Shown: positions 36,000-45,606 of the stretch, piece by piece
Numbering within the stretch: position 1 is the first letter of the stretch
Layout of the letters: every line of letters starts with the position of its first letter
Source of the DNA: LMUY01 sp965198565
GTDB taxonomy: Bacteria > Pseudomonadota > Alphaproteobacteria > Acetobacterales > Acetobacteraceae
Assembly: GCA_965198565.1 (NCBI GenBank)
Contig: OZ240665.1
Location: forward strand, 4,605,959 to 4,669,958
Direction of reading: 5' to 3'
Length of the DNA stretch: 64,000 nucleotides
The notes under the pieces: model-generated
Database searches by the model: none
Told to the model about the DNA's origin: nothing
The model's input: the letters and a program-made list of their open reading frames with translations, nothing else
Position numbers and translations under genes: made by a program

Positions 36000-36692
36000 A
36001 TGTCGACACGATCCCTTTATCCAATGCAGCCAGATGGAAAGCGTGGTCATACGCGCTCGCGCTTGACAGACGCTGCGGTTAAGCTGATGTCAGAGCGTGG
36101 TATTAATGCCACGTCAGTCAGCGAGATTGCTGCTGCCGCAGAATTAGCAAATGGAACGTTCTATCTTTACTTCAAAGATAAAGCCGAGATAGTTGCTGCT
36201 GTGTGCCAGGCTGTCACGCTTGCTATGCACAATGAGATGAATGATATTCGAATATCATTGAATGATGGGGCAGCCCGGGTCGCGTTTGGAACATACCAAT
36301 TTATCGAGATTGCAGCCGCCGAACCAACATGGGGCCAGATTCTCGTTTCCGCCTTCTCCGAGTTCGAGGCGATCAAGGCCGATGTGTCTCGATATATGCG
36401 TTTGGACGTCGCGCTAGGGATCAAACAGGGTCGTTTCTCCGAACCATTCGATGAGTTCGTAATCGACTCCCACTTGGCTATCCTTCGTGCAGGCCTAAGC
36501 GCGCGTCTCGGTGGAGCGGGGACGGACGTGGCTAGGCGTGCTGCGGAATATCAACTGCGTATACTGGGCATGAGCTCTCACGAAGCACGGCTGGTTCTTC
36601 ACGCCAGCGAACGAGAGGCTCATGGCTCCGGGGAAAAACAACCGGAGGCCTCACGCCGCATCAAGAAAGTCGGAGTGGCGGCTGCGAAATAA
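36000..36692 (+). CDS. TetR/AcrR-family transcriptional regulator
   Basis: A 230-residue repressor-type protein. The helix-turn-helix domain is at residues 20-65: TRSRLTDAAVKLMSERGINA, TSVSEIAAAAELANGTFYLY, FKDKAEIVAAV. The C-terminal ligand domain is not diagnostic. ATG 36000 has an in-frame alternative at 36024. The gene is visibly poorer in GC than the backbone genes. Its neighbours suggest control of mce or of the nmrA-mutase region, with a CoA ester or aromatic intermediate as inducer; no direct evidence. Confidence 0.88.
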   Translation: MSTRSLYPMQPDGKRGHTRSRLTDAAVKLMSERGINATSVSEIAAAAELANGTFYLYFKDKAEIVAAVCQAVTLAMHNEMNDIRISLNDGAARVAFGTYQFIEIAAAEPTWGQILVSAFSEFEAIKADVSRYMRLDVALGIKQGRFSEPFDEFVIDSHLAILRAGLSARLGGAGTDVARRAAEYQLRILGMSSHEARLVLHASEREAHGSGEKQPEASRRIKKVGVAAAK

Positions 36693-36833
36693 CGCTGTTC
36701 CGAAGCTCTGACGCAGCAATCCAGGGCTACGCGCCGACATCCTGCCGTGGCCGTGGATTGCTTCGGCCAAGTGGCCTCGTAAGGAAGGAATTGCTATTAG
36801 CGTGGTGAGAGACACTTTTGAAGGGACAGCAAC

Positions 36834-37724
36834 ATGATTCTCGTGATGGCGGCAAACGGTAATCAGGGCAAGTTGCTGGTTCCTCGGCTCGTGGCTGCGG
36901 GAGCCACAGTGCGCGCTTGCGTTCGTTCCACAGCATCGGCGGAGGCCTTGCGCGCCCGTGGCGTGACCGACATAGTGGTTGGCGACATGGCTGATCCGGA
37001 CGTCATGGCGCTTGCCATGACTGGTGTGGAAAAGGTCTACTATATCGGGCCGACACTCAATCCCAAGGAAAGGGAGATGGGCTCCTCCGCCATTGATGCG
37101 GCGCGCGTAGCCGGCGTGAAACACTTCGTATTTAGCTCGGTGCTGCACGCGATTATCACAGACCTGGTTCAACATGAGATCAAGCGCGACATTGAAGAGT
37201 ATCTAATATCGTCTGGACTAGAGTTCACCATTCTGCAGCCCACGAACTTCATGCTTCCCATGAGGCTCCTGCCCGCTTTTGAACACGGTGTGTTTCGTCT
37301 CTCTTGGGCGCTTGATCGATACCAATCGCTGATAGATGTGGCCGACGTGGCGGAGGTGGCGGCGGTCGTCCTCGCCGACACAGAATATCATGCGGGCGCC
37401 ACCTACGAACTTGCTTCGCCGGGCCGCTATACGGCGCACGACCTCGCAAAAATTATCTCTGGGGTGCTTGGCCGGGTCATACCGGCCGAGCATGTTGATC
37501 CCGAGATTTTCATCAAACAATATCTACGCATCGATGATGTGAGTCAGCGTCCTTACGAGGTCCGGGCGGCACGTGCGATCAGCTCACGCTATAGCCGGCA
37601 TGACTTCATAGGGAATTCGAACGTACTGACATGGCTTCTCGGGCGGCAGCCAACGACATTCGCTCAATTTGTTCAGAAGCAGTTCGATGCTTTTCAGGCC
37701 TCAAGGAACATGCCGCCTTCTTAA
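36834..37724 (+). CDS. NmrA-like NAD(P)-binding protein
   Basis: A 296-residue atypical short-chain dehydrogenase of the NmrA/HSCARG group. The nucleotide-binding start is MILVMAANGNQGKLLVPRLV (GxxGxxG-like NGNQGK), followed by VVGDMADPDVMALAM, HFVFSSVLHAII and LEFTILQPTNFMLPM. Such proteins are redox sensors or NAD(P)H-dependent reductases; nothing tells which. AAGGGACA precedes the ATG. Its stop (37722-37724) overlaps the stop of the convergent mutase gene, both using the sequence TTAA. Confidence 0.85.
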   Translation: MILVMAANGNQGKLLVPRLVAAGATVRACVRSTASAEALRARGVTDIVVGDMADPDVMALAMTGVEKVYYIGPTLNPKEREMGSSAIDAARVAGVKHFVFSSVLHAIITDLVQHEIKRDIEEYLISSGLEFTILQPTNFMLPMRLLPAFEHGVFRLSWALDRYQSLIDVADVAEVAAVVLADTEYHAGATYELASPGRYTAHDLAKIISGVLGRVIPAEHVDPEIFIKQYLRIDDVSQRPYEVRAARAISSRYSRHDFIGNSNVLTWLLGRQPTTFAQFVQKQFDAFQASRNMPPS

Positions 37725-39862
37725 TCCAGGCGGTTGAGCCGACGACCTTCGAGGAGGCTGATCACGTCGTTCGCCGCATCAAGCACGTTGGTTCCTGGCC
37801 CGAACACGGCCGCCACGCCGCTTTGCAACAAGAAGTCATAATCCTGACGCGGGATGACCCCGCCGACAATAACAATGATGTCGTTCGCGCCGCGTACCCT
37901 CAGAGCGGTGACGAGTTCCGGCGCCAGCGTCCGGTGGCCGGCGGCAAGCGAAGAGATCCCGACCACTTGGACCTGGTGCGCGACAGCCATCTCGGCAGCC
38001 TCGTCTGGGAGTTGGAACAAGGGGCCGGTCAACACGTCGAAGCCGATATCGCCAAACGCCGATGCGATGATCTTGGCGCCTCGATCATGCCCGTCCTGTC
38101 CCACCTTGGCGATCATGATCCGTGGCGTTCGCCCGGCAGCCTTGCTGTAATCACGCAGGCGTTCCACTAGCGTGCTGTATTCGGGATCGCCGTCATACGC
38201 CGGGCCGTAAATCCCGCGGACCACTTGGGGCGCCGCGAAATGGTCGCCGAATATGCTGCGCAACGCGTCGGAGATCTCGCCCACTGTCGCCCGCGCCCGT
38301 GCCGCCTCCACCGCGACCTCAAGGATGTTGCCTGACCCGGTCTGAGCGGTGGTTGTCAGTGCCTGCAGCCGGCGCTCGACCTCGCCCGTGTTCCGGCGTT
38401 CGCGCAATTGTTTGAGCCGCGCGATTTGCGCAGTTCGGACGGCCACGTTGTCGATGTCGCGAATATCAATCGCGTCCTCGTCTTCCAGACGGTAGCGGTT
38501 GACGCCGACAATGACCTCCTCGCCCCTGTCGACGGCGGCCTGGCGTCGCGTTGCCGCCTCCTCAATCAGGCGCTTTGGAAAGCCTTCCGCCACAGCGCGC
38601 GTCATGCCGCCGCGCTGCTCGACCTCCTCAATCAGCGCCCAGGCTTTGTTGGCGAGCTCCGCGGTCAGGCTCTCGACATAGTACGACCCGGCGAGCGGAT
38701 CGACCACCTTGGTCACCCCGGTCTCGTGTTGCAGAATGAGCTGCGTGTTGCGGGCGATGCGGGAGGAGAACTCGGTCGGGAGCGCAATGGCCTCGTCGAA
38801 CGAGTTGGTATGGAGCGACTGGGTGCCACCGAGCACTGCCGACATGGCCTCGAAAGCGGTGCGAACGATGTTGTTGTATGGGTCCTGCTCCTGCAGCGAT
38901 ACGCCGGAGGTCTGGCAATGAGTGCGGAGCATGAGCGAACCTGGCTTGCTCGGCCGGAACTCCTGCATAATTCGCGTCCAGAGTAGGCGCGCCGCTCGCA
39001 ATTTGGCCGCCTCCATAAAGAAGTTCATGCCGATTGCGAAGAAGAACGAGAGCCGGGGTGCGAACTCGTCCACATCAAGCCCGTTGGCAAGCGCCGCCCG
39101 AACATATTCGCGCCCGTCAGCAAGGGTGAAAGCGAGCTCTTGCACGAGCGTCGCGCCCGCCTCCTGCATGTGGTAGCCGGAGATGGAGATCGAGTTGAAG
39201 CGCGGCATCTTGCGGGCGGTGTAGGCGATGATGTCCGAGACGATCCGCATCGATGGTTCGGGCGGGTAGATGTAGGTGTTCCGGACCATGAACTCCTTGA
39301 GGATATCGTTCTGGATCGTGCCGGACAGCGCGGCCTGCGAGACGCCCTGCTCCTCGCCCGCAACAATGAAACTGGCCAGGATGGGGATCACTGCACCGTT
39401 CATTGTCATTGACACCGAAATGTCGCCGAGCGGAATACCGTCGAACAGCGTCTTCATGTCCTCGACGCTATCGATTGCCACGCCGGCCTTGCCGACGTCC
39501 CCGGTGACACGGGGGTGGTCGGAGTCATAGCCTCGGTGAGTGGCGAGATCGAACGCCACGGAGACGCCTTGCTGCCCCGCCGCCAAGGCTTTGCGGTAGA
39601 ACGCGTTCGATGCCTCGGCAGTTGAAAACCCGGCATATTGCCGGATTGTCCAGGGCCGTCCGACGTACATGGTGGCACGCGGGCCGCGGACGAATGGTTC
39701 GAGACCGGGGAGAGAGCCGACGTGGCTTGCGTGCTGAAGGTCGGCCTCGGTGTAAAGCGGCTTGACCGCAATGCCCTCGGGCGTAGTCCAGACGACGGTA
39801 TCGGGAGAGGCACTCAGTTCCCGCGCGGCGAGAGCATCCCAGTCTTCCGGTCGATGACCCAT
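37721..39862 (-). CDS. scpA: Methylmalonyl-CoA mutase, large subunit
   Basis: The adenosylcobalamin enzyme that converts (R)-methylmalonyl-CoA to succinyl-CoA. From ATG 39862 (MGHRPEDWDALAAREL, preceded by GAGGTGA) the protein has 713 residues, the normal family length. The catalytic barrel contains RGPRATMYVGRPWTIRQYAG, THRGYDSDHPRVTGDVGKAG and FNSISISGYHMQEAGAT. The C-terminal B12-binding domain has the base-off motif VGQDGHDRGAKIIA, GISSLAAGHRTL and VGGVIP. A frame extending upstream to 39988 is not needed. No MeaB/ArgK chaperone gene is in the window. Confidence 0.95.
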   Translation of the reverse strand: MGHRPEDWDALAARELSASPDTVVWTTPEGIAVKPLYTEADLQHASHVGSLPGLEPFVRGPRATMYVGRPWTIRQYAGFSTAEASNAFYRKALAAGQQGVSVAFDLATHRGYDSDHPRVTGDVGKAGVAIDSVEDMKTLFDGIPLGDISVSMTMNGAVIPILASFIVAGEEQGVSQAALSGTIQNDILKEFMVRNTYIYPPEPSMRIVSDIIAYTARKMPRFNSISISGYHMQEAGATLVQELAFTLADGREYVRAALANGLDVDEFAPRLSFFFAIGMNFFMEAAKLRAARLLWTRIMQEFRPSKPGSLMLRTHCQTSGVSLQEQDPYNNIVRTAFEAMSAVLGGTQSLHTNSFDEAIALPTEFSSRIARNTQLILQHETGVTKVVDPLAGSYYVESLTAELANKAWALIEEVEQRGGMTRAVAEGFPKRLIEEAATRRQAAVDRGEEVIVGVNRYRLEDEDAIDIRDIDNVAVRTAQIARLKQLRERRNTGEVERRLQALTTTAQTGSGNILEVAVEAARARATVGEISDALRSIFGDHFAAPQVVRGIYGPAYDGDPEYSTLVERLRDYSKAAGRTPRIMIAKVGQDGHDRGAKIIASAFGDIGFDVLTGPLFQLPDEAAEMAVAHQVQVVGISSLAAGHRTLAPELVTALRVRGANDIIVIVGGVIPRQDYDFLLQSGVAAVFGPGTNVLDAANDVISLLEGRRLNRLD

Positions 39863-39968
39863 GTCTTTCACCTCAAACGATCCAGCGTGCTCGCCGGCAG
39901 CATAGGCGACGACCCGGACCTCGGTAGTGGCTAAAATCCGACGGTGGGCGGGCTGATACTGCTCTAGT

Positions 39969-40781
39969 CTAGGCGGCAGCCTCTCCAATCGAATTGGAAA
40001 GGGTTCCGATACCCGCGATCGTTACGTCGCAGACGTCCCCGGGCTTAAGGAACAACGGCGGCTTCCTGGCATAACCAACGCCGGCCGGCGTGCCGGTGGC
40101 GATGACGTCACCGGGCTCAAGGGTCATGACCTCGGATAGGATTTCGATCAGCGTGGCGACGTCGAAGATCATGTCGGATGTGTTGCCGTCCTGCATGACT
40201 GCGCCATTCACCCGAGACGTGATGCTTAGCCCACGCGCGCCCTCGGGCAGCTCGTCGGCCGTGACCAACTCTGGACCGAAGCCACCCGTGCGGTCGAAAT
40301 TCTTGCCCATGGTCCATTGAGTTGACTTGCGCTGGTAGTCCCGTACTGAGCCGTCGTTGAAGCAGGCATAGCCGGCCACATGATCTAGCGCGTTGCCGGC
40401 GGTAACCCGAGTAGCGGATCGCCCGATGATCACCGCAAGCTCCGCCTCGAAGTCGAGCTTGTCTGACGCCGGCGGCCGCAGCAGCGGCTGGCCATGGGCG
40501 ACCATGGAGGTCGTAGTACGCATGAACACGGCTGGGTAGTCCGGGACTGCGTTGCCGCCCTCTTTCGCGTGATCTCGGTAGTTCAACCCGATGCAGATGA
40601 TCTTGCCCGGATGCGGGATCACGGGAAGCAGTTGCAGTCCGCTCATCGGCACCGTGGGACCGGTTGGCGGCTTCGTCAGGACGTGCTGCAAAGTCTCGGT
40701 TTCCGTGAAGGTATGGACCATCTCGCCGTCTTGGATGCCGTGATGCGGCTGGCCGTTGTACAGAAAGCTGATAATTCTCAA
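39969..40781 (-). CDS. Fumarylacetoacetate-hydrolase-family protein
   Basis: A 270-residue FAH-fold enzyme. The core motifs are IICIGLNYRDHAKEGG, KLDFEAELAVIIGR (metal-binding Glu pair) and GYACFNDGSVRDYQ, with GDVIATGTPAGVGYARKPP near the end. Family members hydrolyse C-C bonds in 1,3-dicarbonyl ring-cleavage products or act as 2-oxopent-4-enoate hydratases or decarboxylases. It is preceded in the same direction by an extradiol dioxygenase gene, so it probably handles the meta-cleavage product. Confidence 0.9.
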   Translation of the reverse strand: MRIISFLYNGQPHHGIQDGEMVHTFTETETLQHVLTKPPTGPTVPMSGLQLLPVIPHPGKIICIGLNYRDHAKEGGNAVPDYPAVFMRTTTSMVAHGQPLLRPPASDKLDFEAELAVIIGRSATRVTAGNALDHVAGYACFNDGSVRDYQRKSTQWTMGKNFDRTGGFGPELVTADELPEGARGLSITSRVNGAVMQDGNTSDMIFDVATLIEILSEVMTLEPGDVIATGTPAGVGYARKPPLFLKPGDVCDVTIAGIGTLSNSIGEAAA

Positions 40782-40817
40782 AGCAAGTCTCCGTTCATTT
40801 GGATCGCCACTCAGCGT

Positions 40818-41744
40818 TCACCCGAAAGCGCTTGCCTCGTTGAACCATCGCTGCGGAGGGGTTTGCCAGCCGCCAATCCGGAAATCTGGCGCCTGCCAGC
40901 GCAGTGGCTCGTCTTCAATATCGATGGTTTGGTAGTGGCTCGGGAACAATTCGACGCGATGGCCGTCCGGATCGCGCAGGTAGAGAAACCGGGCTAAGCC
41001 GGGGCTAAAGTGGCGCGCCGGGCCAAACTCTACCTGGTCGCCGAAACCGGCACGAACGAATATATCTGCCGCCGTCATCAGGTTCTGCGTTTCCGGCACG
41101 GTGTAGGCAACGTGATGCAGGCGTGGACCCGGTCCCTGAGCGAACACGACGTCGTGCGGATTGCCCTTGCGCTGCAGGAACACCATCACGGCGTTCTCAG
41201 CATCGTCGACGACATACTCAGAAAGCCGGAACCCGATGGAGCTGTAGAATTCCAGGCAGGCCTGGACCTCTGGGGTGACCACTTGAACATGGTCCAGCCT
41301 TTGGGCGCAGGCACCCCTATATGCTTCGACATGGTGGAACAGGCGCGGCCGGGTCTCCATCGTAGCGCAGAACTCAAGCGGCGTACCGGCTGGATCCATT
41401 GTATGCAGAGTTCGCCCCTGATGGGCGACGTTTACCCAGGCAGTGGGGAATCCTGCCTTGACGAAGAAGGCTTGCGCCAGTTCGAGGTCCTCCTCGGTTA
41501 GCACGCGAAAGCCGACTCGCTCGCTGAGGGGATCACCGGATTTGAGCACCAGGCTGTGATGACAGCCCTCTTCCAGGCCGCGCAGCCAAACTGTGCCGTT
41601 ATCCTCATCGCTGACGACTAGGCCGATTAAATCGACATAGAAAGCCCGGGACGCTAACAGGTCGCGCACACGATGGACGACGTGACTGGCCCGGGTCACG
41701 TTGAACGCTGGTTTGTACACCGGGGCTGGGAGCGGAACGGCCAT
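40818..41744 (-). CDS. Extradiol ring-cleavage dioxygenase (catechol 2,3-dioxygenase type)
   Basis: A 308-residue two-domain VOC-fold dioxygenase from ATG 41744, which has GAGAGGTG before it; ATG 41783 is in frame but weaker. The first domain starts TRASHVVHRVRDLLASRAFY. The catalytic second domain carries the Fe(II) ligands as His in QRLDHVQVVTPEV, His in RLHHVAYTVPE and Glu in DPDGHRVELFPSHYQ. It should open a catechol-type ring next to the hydroxyls. Position between a flavin hydroxylase and an FAH-family hydrolase gives a consistent meta-cleavage route. The natural catechol is unknown. Confidence 0.9.
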   Translation of the reverse strand: MAVPLPAPVYKPAFNVTRASHVVHRVRDLLASRAFYVDLIGLVVSDEDNGTVWLRGLEEGCHHSLVLKSGDPLSERVGFRVLTEEDLELAQAFFVKAGFPTAWVNVAHQGRTLHTMDPAGTPLEFCATMETRPRLFHHVEAYRGACAQRLDHVQVVTPEVQACLEFYSSIGFRLSEYVVDDAENAVMVFLQRKGNPHDVVFAQGPGPRLHHVAYTVPETQNLMTAADIFVRAGFGDQVEFGPARHFSPGLARFLYLRDPDGHRVELFPSHYQTIDIEDEPLRWQAPDFRIGGWQTPPQRWFNEASAFG

Positions 41745-41795
41745 AAACGCACCTCTCAGTGATGCAAGCTCAGGATGAGACATTGAGCGTCCACC

Positions 41796-42089
41796 CTATT
41801 CGACGGTTTGCATAGATTGGCGATGCGCCACGATGGGCGTGATTATGTCTGCGACCAGCGCCTTGTGGAGGGGATGCGCCTGGTAGGTGTGCCAGGCATC
41901 CTCGCTCTCGAGCGTGGCAACGAGAAGATAGTCCGGGTTGCCGGATCGCAGGCCGAGGTCAGGGCCGCACTGAAGTGAGACCAGTCCGGGGATTTTCCCG
42001 CGCATCGCATGAATGGCCGACGTCAACTCGTCCAGCTGCTGCGAGGTTACGCCGGCCTGCCAGGTGAACATGACGGCGTGAAGGATCAT
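41796..42089 (-). CDS. Dabb (stress-responsive A/B barrel) protein
   Basis: A 97-residue single Dabb domain: MILHAVMFTWQAGVTSQQLD, IPGLVSLQCGPDLGLRSGNP, YLLVATLESEDAWHTYQAHP. Dabb proteins form dimers and include olivetolic-acid cyclase and small catabolic accessory proteins. Its start overlaps the stop of the flavin monooxygenase gene (42086-42089), so both are translated together. It may help an unstable hydroxylated or ring-opened intermediate along; this is inference. Confidence 0.88.
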   Translation of the reverse strand: MILHAVMFTWQAGVTSQQLDELTSAIHAMRGKIPGLVSLQCGPDLGLRSGNPDYLLVATLESEDAWHTYQAHPLHKALVADIITPIVAHRQSMQTVE

Positions 42090-43765
42090 GTCACCAACTC
42101 CCTGAACGAGGCTTTGCCGAGCAGTGTCGGCAACAGGTCGGGAAGGTCGCCGGACCGTGACGGAGGGATGATGGCGGCCACATGACCGTCAGGCCGCAAC
42201 AGGATTGCAGCCCCTTCAGCCAGACCTGCAAACCTGCGCAGCGAACCATTTGGATCGGTGAAATCCACTCCCTCAACGACCACTTTCAAGGGAATGCCCG
42301 ATGCTAATCCGGCGTTCTGCAAACCGTGTGCGTGGCGTTTCCCTACCAGCAAGGTAAAGCCTTGACCGTCGAGCAGGTCCAGCAGCGGGATTATTGTTTC
42401 GCCCTGCTTCAGCCATGCATGAGGCATGCGCCCGCCGACGAGCAGTCGTGGCCTGAAGTCAGAAACATCCGCGTCGTCGTCCGCCTCCGCGCCATACACG
42501 AAGCCGAGTTGCAGGGCGAGACTGTCGAAATGTTCGCGCTGGTTGGCAATTTGCTGTTGAATGTCGGCCTGCGCCGCCGGATCGCGGAGCCGATGCATTA
42601 GGCCGGCAGCATCGTCCGCAGTGTCGGATTTAAGCGCCATTTGGAGGTTGAGGATGCGATGTGCGTTCTTGTAGCTCTGTGCCGAGTTGGTCATTGCCAC
42701 CGCGTGACGCTCAGTGTGGTAGCTGTCCAGGAGCTCATCGGACGCCCAGCCCTGCTCCACTGCCGCAATCTTCCAGGCAAGGTTGTGCCCATCCTGCAAG
42801 CCGGTGTTCAGTCCCAGGCCGCCCGTGGGTGGAAAACGGTGTGCCGCATCGCCGACAAGAAACACTCGTCCCATGCGGTAGTGGTCTGCGACTTGCGACA
42901 TCAGCGCCCACGGGAGCACGTGCTTGATCTCGAGCGCGTGGTCGGCCGTGCCGATCGCGTGGCGCAGGATCTGTTTGCATAGCTCAGGGGTGAAGCTCTC
43001 CCGCGGCGTCACCGCCGGGTCATGCGGGTAGAGCATGCACCAGCGGCTGCCGATGTCGTAGGCGATTAGGACGCCGGTATGGGGCGGCTGCATGATCCAG
43101 TATAGGATACCGGGCCGATTGCCCACCACGTCGCGCAAATTGGCTTCGAAGTGGATTGTGATGAAGGCTTGCGATGCGATGTCGCCGATCATCTCAATGC
43201 CGAGCTCACGTCGCACGACGCTGCCTGCCCCGTCGGCCGCGATCAGGTAGCGCGTGGTCAGCGCAGTCCGCTCACCCGTCGCCACGTCCTCAATCAGCGA
43301 GGTCACCGTGTCGTCAGTTTGTTCGCAGCCAGCCCAGGAGAACCCGCGCCGCAGCTCAATGAGTGACGAACGCGCCACTTCCTCGAGCAGAACATCCTCA
43401 AACAAGGGTTGAGCCAAGTTGATCAGGGGCGTCGGGGTCAGCTCCAGTACTTGCTCATCCTGCCGCTCGTAGGGCATGACGCCGATTTCTTCACCCGCCA
43501 AAGTGGTGACGAACCGGACCCAGCCGCCATCCTCGGAGGGTGTGGCGCGACGCTTTAATGCCGCCATATCGAGGCCGATCGAGCGGCAAATTTCCAGCGA
43601 TCGCGGATTAAGGGCATGGGCTTTGGGCGCGCCATGCCGTGTGGTGAACCGCTCAATGACTGTCGAACACACACCATGCCGGGCAAGGATCACGGCGGCC
43701 ATCAGGCCTACCGGACCTGCGCCGACAACGAGCACAGTCGAACGGCCGGCAGTGTCTTCTTGCAT
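42086..43765 (-). CDS. FAD-dependent aromatic-ring monooxygenase (MhpA/PheA type)
   Basis: A 559-residue class A flavoprotein hydroxylase. The FAD-binding motif is VLVVGAGPVGLMAAVILARH, the DG motif is in YLIAADGAGSVVRRELGI, and the GD motif in RVFLVGDAAHRFPPTGGLGL followed by NTGLQDGHNLAWKI. A thioredoxin-like C-terminal domain (FTLLVGKRHAHG; ILLRPDGHVAAIIP) is typical of phenol hydroxylase and 3-(3-hydroxyphenyl)propionate hydroxylase. It is the first gene of the minus-strand run to the mutase and would supply a catechol to the extradiol dioxygenase. Confidence 0.92.
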   Translation of the reverse strand: MQEDTAGRSTVLVVGAGPVGLMAAVILARHGVCSTVIERFTTRHGAPKAHALNPRSLEICRSIGLDMAALKRRATPSEDGGWVRFVTTLAGEEIGVMPYERQDEQVLELTPTPLINLAQPLFEDVLLEEVARSSLIELRRGFSWAGCEQTDDTVTSLIEDVATGERTALTTRYLIAADGAGSVVRRELGIEMIGDIASQAFITIHFEANLRDVVGNRPGILYWIMQPPHTGVLIAYDIGSRWCMLYPHDPAVTPRESFTPELCKQILRHAIGTADHALEIKHVLPWALMSQVADHYRMGRVFLVGDAAHRFPPTGGLGLNTGLQDGHNLAWKIAAVEQGWASDELLDSYHTERHAVAMTNSAQSYKNAHRILNLQMALKSDTADDAAGLMHRLRDPAAQADIQQQIANQREHFDSLALQLGFVYGAEADDDADVSDFRPRLLVGGRMPHAWLKQGETIIPLLDLLDGQGFTLLVGKRHAHGLQNAGLASGIPLKVVVEGVDFTDPNGSLRRFAGLAEGAAILLRPDGHVAAIIPPSRSGDLPDLLPTLLGKASFRELVT

Positions 43766-43851
43766 TTTCTTAAATCCGCTGGCCGGTCACATCAGACCTG
43801 AGGGGTATCTCATTAGTTGATCCGCGTCAACTTAGAAGGTGGACTCGTCTA

Positions 43852-43867
43852 CCAATAAGCGTATTGG
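43852..43867. promoter_or_regulatory. Palindrome CCAATAAGCGTATTGG upstream of the monooxygenase operon
   Basis: CCAATA and TATTGG are perfect complements around AGCG, about 87 bases before the monooxygenase start. It is a candidate operator for the minus-strand operon. Confidence 0.5.
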
Positions 43868-43940
43868 ACTGACCTGCATTGCCACTGACCTCCGTCATCG
43901 CCATGAGCACTTACGACGGTGCGACCCTGGGGCGACCCTG

Positions 43941-43998
43941 CGTAGCACGCACGGTGCAGCCCCCTAGATTGCCGCGGAGCAGGCAACTCGCAATGACG
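43941..43998. repeat. REP-like unit ending CTCGCAATGACGG
   Basis: CTAGATTGCCGCGG and CTCGCAATGACGG are the inverted form of the CGTCATTGCGAG...GCAATCCAG repeat; CGCACGGTGC next to it is shared with the unit at 55646-55725. It lies at the 3' side of the porin gene. Confidence 0.65.
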
Positions 43999-44025
43999 GC
44001 TGGAGCTAGATGTCAGCCCGTCTCC

Positions 44026-45606
44026 TCAGAACCAGACGAAGAGGTTGACTAAGGCGTTTAAAGCGCTGCCGGTGCCTGCAATGGGGCCAGTACCCTTGGT
44101 GTAGGTGACGACGGTTGGATTATCGGTATAAGACACACCGAAATTGAGCGTGGTACCCGGCAGCACATGCGCACTGTAGGCGATCGTGTATGTGTCGGCG
44201 CCGCCATGTGTGGGTAGCCCAAAGCTGTTGGCCAAGTGAATTGCGTCTGGACTGTAGACGTTACGATTTACAATCGCGCTAAGCAGGTCGACCGGACGGC
44301 CCGGAATTAGACCGAAGCCATAGAGGCGGGCCTCATAATACTGGCTAAATACATTGAAATAGGAAGGCGAGTCCATAACCGTAAAACCAGCATAGAGACC
44401 TTGGAAGGCAGTACGAGGGCTTGGCCTGAGTTGTATAAGCTGACGATCAACAAGGAAATAAAGCCCGTAATTGTTTGGATGCCGTATTCCGGTTTGAATG
44501 TCAGTGTATCGACTCGAGGTATAGTTCGCAGCGCCACGGATCCAAGTGCCCATGTTACCTGGCGTAGCAAATCGGCGATATCCTAGCTCGTCAATCACAA
44601 AAACACCAGAGTTGCTGACTTTGAAGTCAACGCCATTTGGATTCTGCAAACGCTCGACTGTTACTCCGTCCGGGCTGAGCGCCCGCTGCACCCCGACCTT
44701 GTCGTAGAAGAAGTCTGGCAAGTTAAACTTGACGTTGACCCCAAGTGAGGGGAACCCGCCAAGGTTTTGTCCCTCTTCAAACGGAACTGCCGCGCTTACG
44801 CCGAAAATTCCGCTGGCCAAATTCCCGCCGACCTGAGTTCCTAGAAATTCCAAATTGTTGCTGAGATAACCGGCTTTGATTTCGACTTTCTTGTCAAACG
44901 CCGTTTGATACCAACTCGCTTCGGCAACTCCAAATCCGTTTGGTGAGGCTGGATTCCAGTTGTTCGAGACAAAGTATGCGCCCACTGTGATCTGACCATC
45001 AGGTATCCCGTAACGGCGAAGATCATAGTTGAAGAAAAAGGCGTTTTGCGACGCGAAGGTTGGAAGCTGGCCTTCATATTGCTCTTGCTTGCTGTTGCCT
45101 GGTAGCGCGCTGTTTACGCCCGGCGGATGGCCGTGATTGAGCACGTTGTCTTCGAACGTGGTTTCAGCAAAGCCAACCCAACTTATGCCGAGATCAGCCA
45201 TGGCACGGCGTAGGCCAAAAGCACCTTGATCCACAGTGTCATTCGCGCTTGGAAACGGGAAAATCCACCCTCTTACCTTTAACGTGTCGGCGAGAGCATT
45301 CGGATCTTGCGGCAGCGGTGGTGCCGGATTAATTGTGTATCTCCCTCCCACTCCCCCGCCGCTTGCGCCTCCAACCGGTGGCGTTGCAATTTGAGGTCCA
45401 GTTTGTGAGCTTGGCGACACCGCTGTGGCGGAGGTCCCAGTCTGCGCCACCTGTATACCAGTGTTGTCGATGGCCGGGTCGGCGAAGACTGGAGTGACAA
45501 ACGTTCCCACTGCTGCCAAGGCTAGGGCGAATAAGGCTTTTGAAGACATCGCGTTGGGGGAAGATAAGTCGCACTTAGAAGTGGGATCGTTTGCTGCGCT
45601 TTTCAT
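44026..45606 (-). CDS. OprB-type outer-membrane porin
   Basis: A 526-residue beta-barrel protein with a signal peptide after a short extension (SSKALFALALAAVGTFVTPVFA) and a C-terminal Phe (LNALVNLFVWF), as outer-membrane barrels have. Motifs such as RGWIFPFPSANDTVDQGAFG, LGISWVGFAETTFEDN, NYDLRRYGIPDGQITVGAYF and YEARLYGFGLIPGRP fit the carbohydrate-selective OprB family. ATG 45606 has GAGAGG five bases before it; ATG 45549 is the alternative. The gene is visibly lower in GC than the backbone. Placed among catabolic genes it may let the growth substrate through the outer membrane. Confidence 0.82.
   Translation of the reverse strand: MKSAANDPTSKCDLSSPNAMSSKALFALALAAVGTFVTPVFADPAIDNTGIQVAQTGTSATAVSPSSQTGPQIATPPVGGASGGGVGGRYTINPAPPLPQDPNALADTLKVRGWIFPFPSANDTVDQGAFGLRRAMADLGISWVGFAETTFEDNVLNHGHPPGVNSALPGNSKQEQYEGQLPTFASQNAFFFNYDLRRYGIPDGQITVGAYFVSNNWNPASPNGFGVAEASWYQTAFDKKVEIKAGYLSNNLEFLGTQVGGNLASGIFGVSAAVPFEEGQNLGGFPSLGVNVKFNLPDFFYDKVGVQRALSPDGVTVERLQNPNGVDFKVSNSGVFVIDELGYRRFATPGNMGTWIRGAANYTSSRYTDIQTGIRHPNNYGLYFLVDRQLIQLRPSPRTAFQGLYAGFTVMDSPSYFNVFSQYYEARLYGFGLIPGRPVDLLSAIVNRNVYSPDAIHLANSFGLPTHGGADTYTIAYSAHVLPGTTLNFGVSYTDNPTVVTYTKGTGPIAGTGSALNALVNLFVWF

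Noticed and set aside
39863..39988. N-terminal extension of methylmalonyl-CoA mutase to 39988
   Set aside because: The start at 39862 has a good ribosome-binding site and gives the normal family length; the extra residues resemble nothing.
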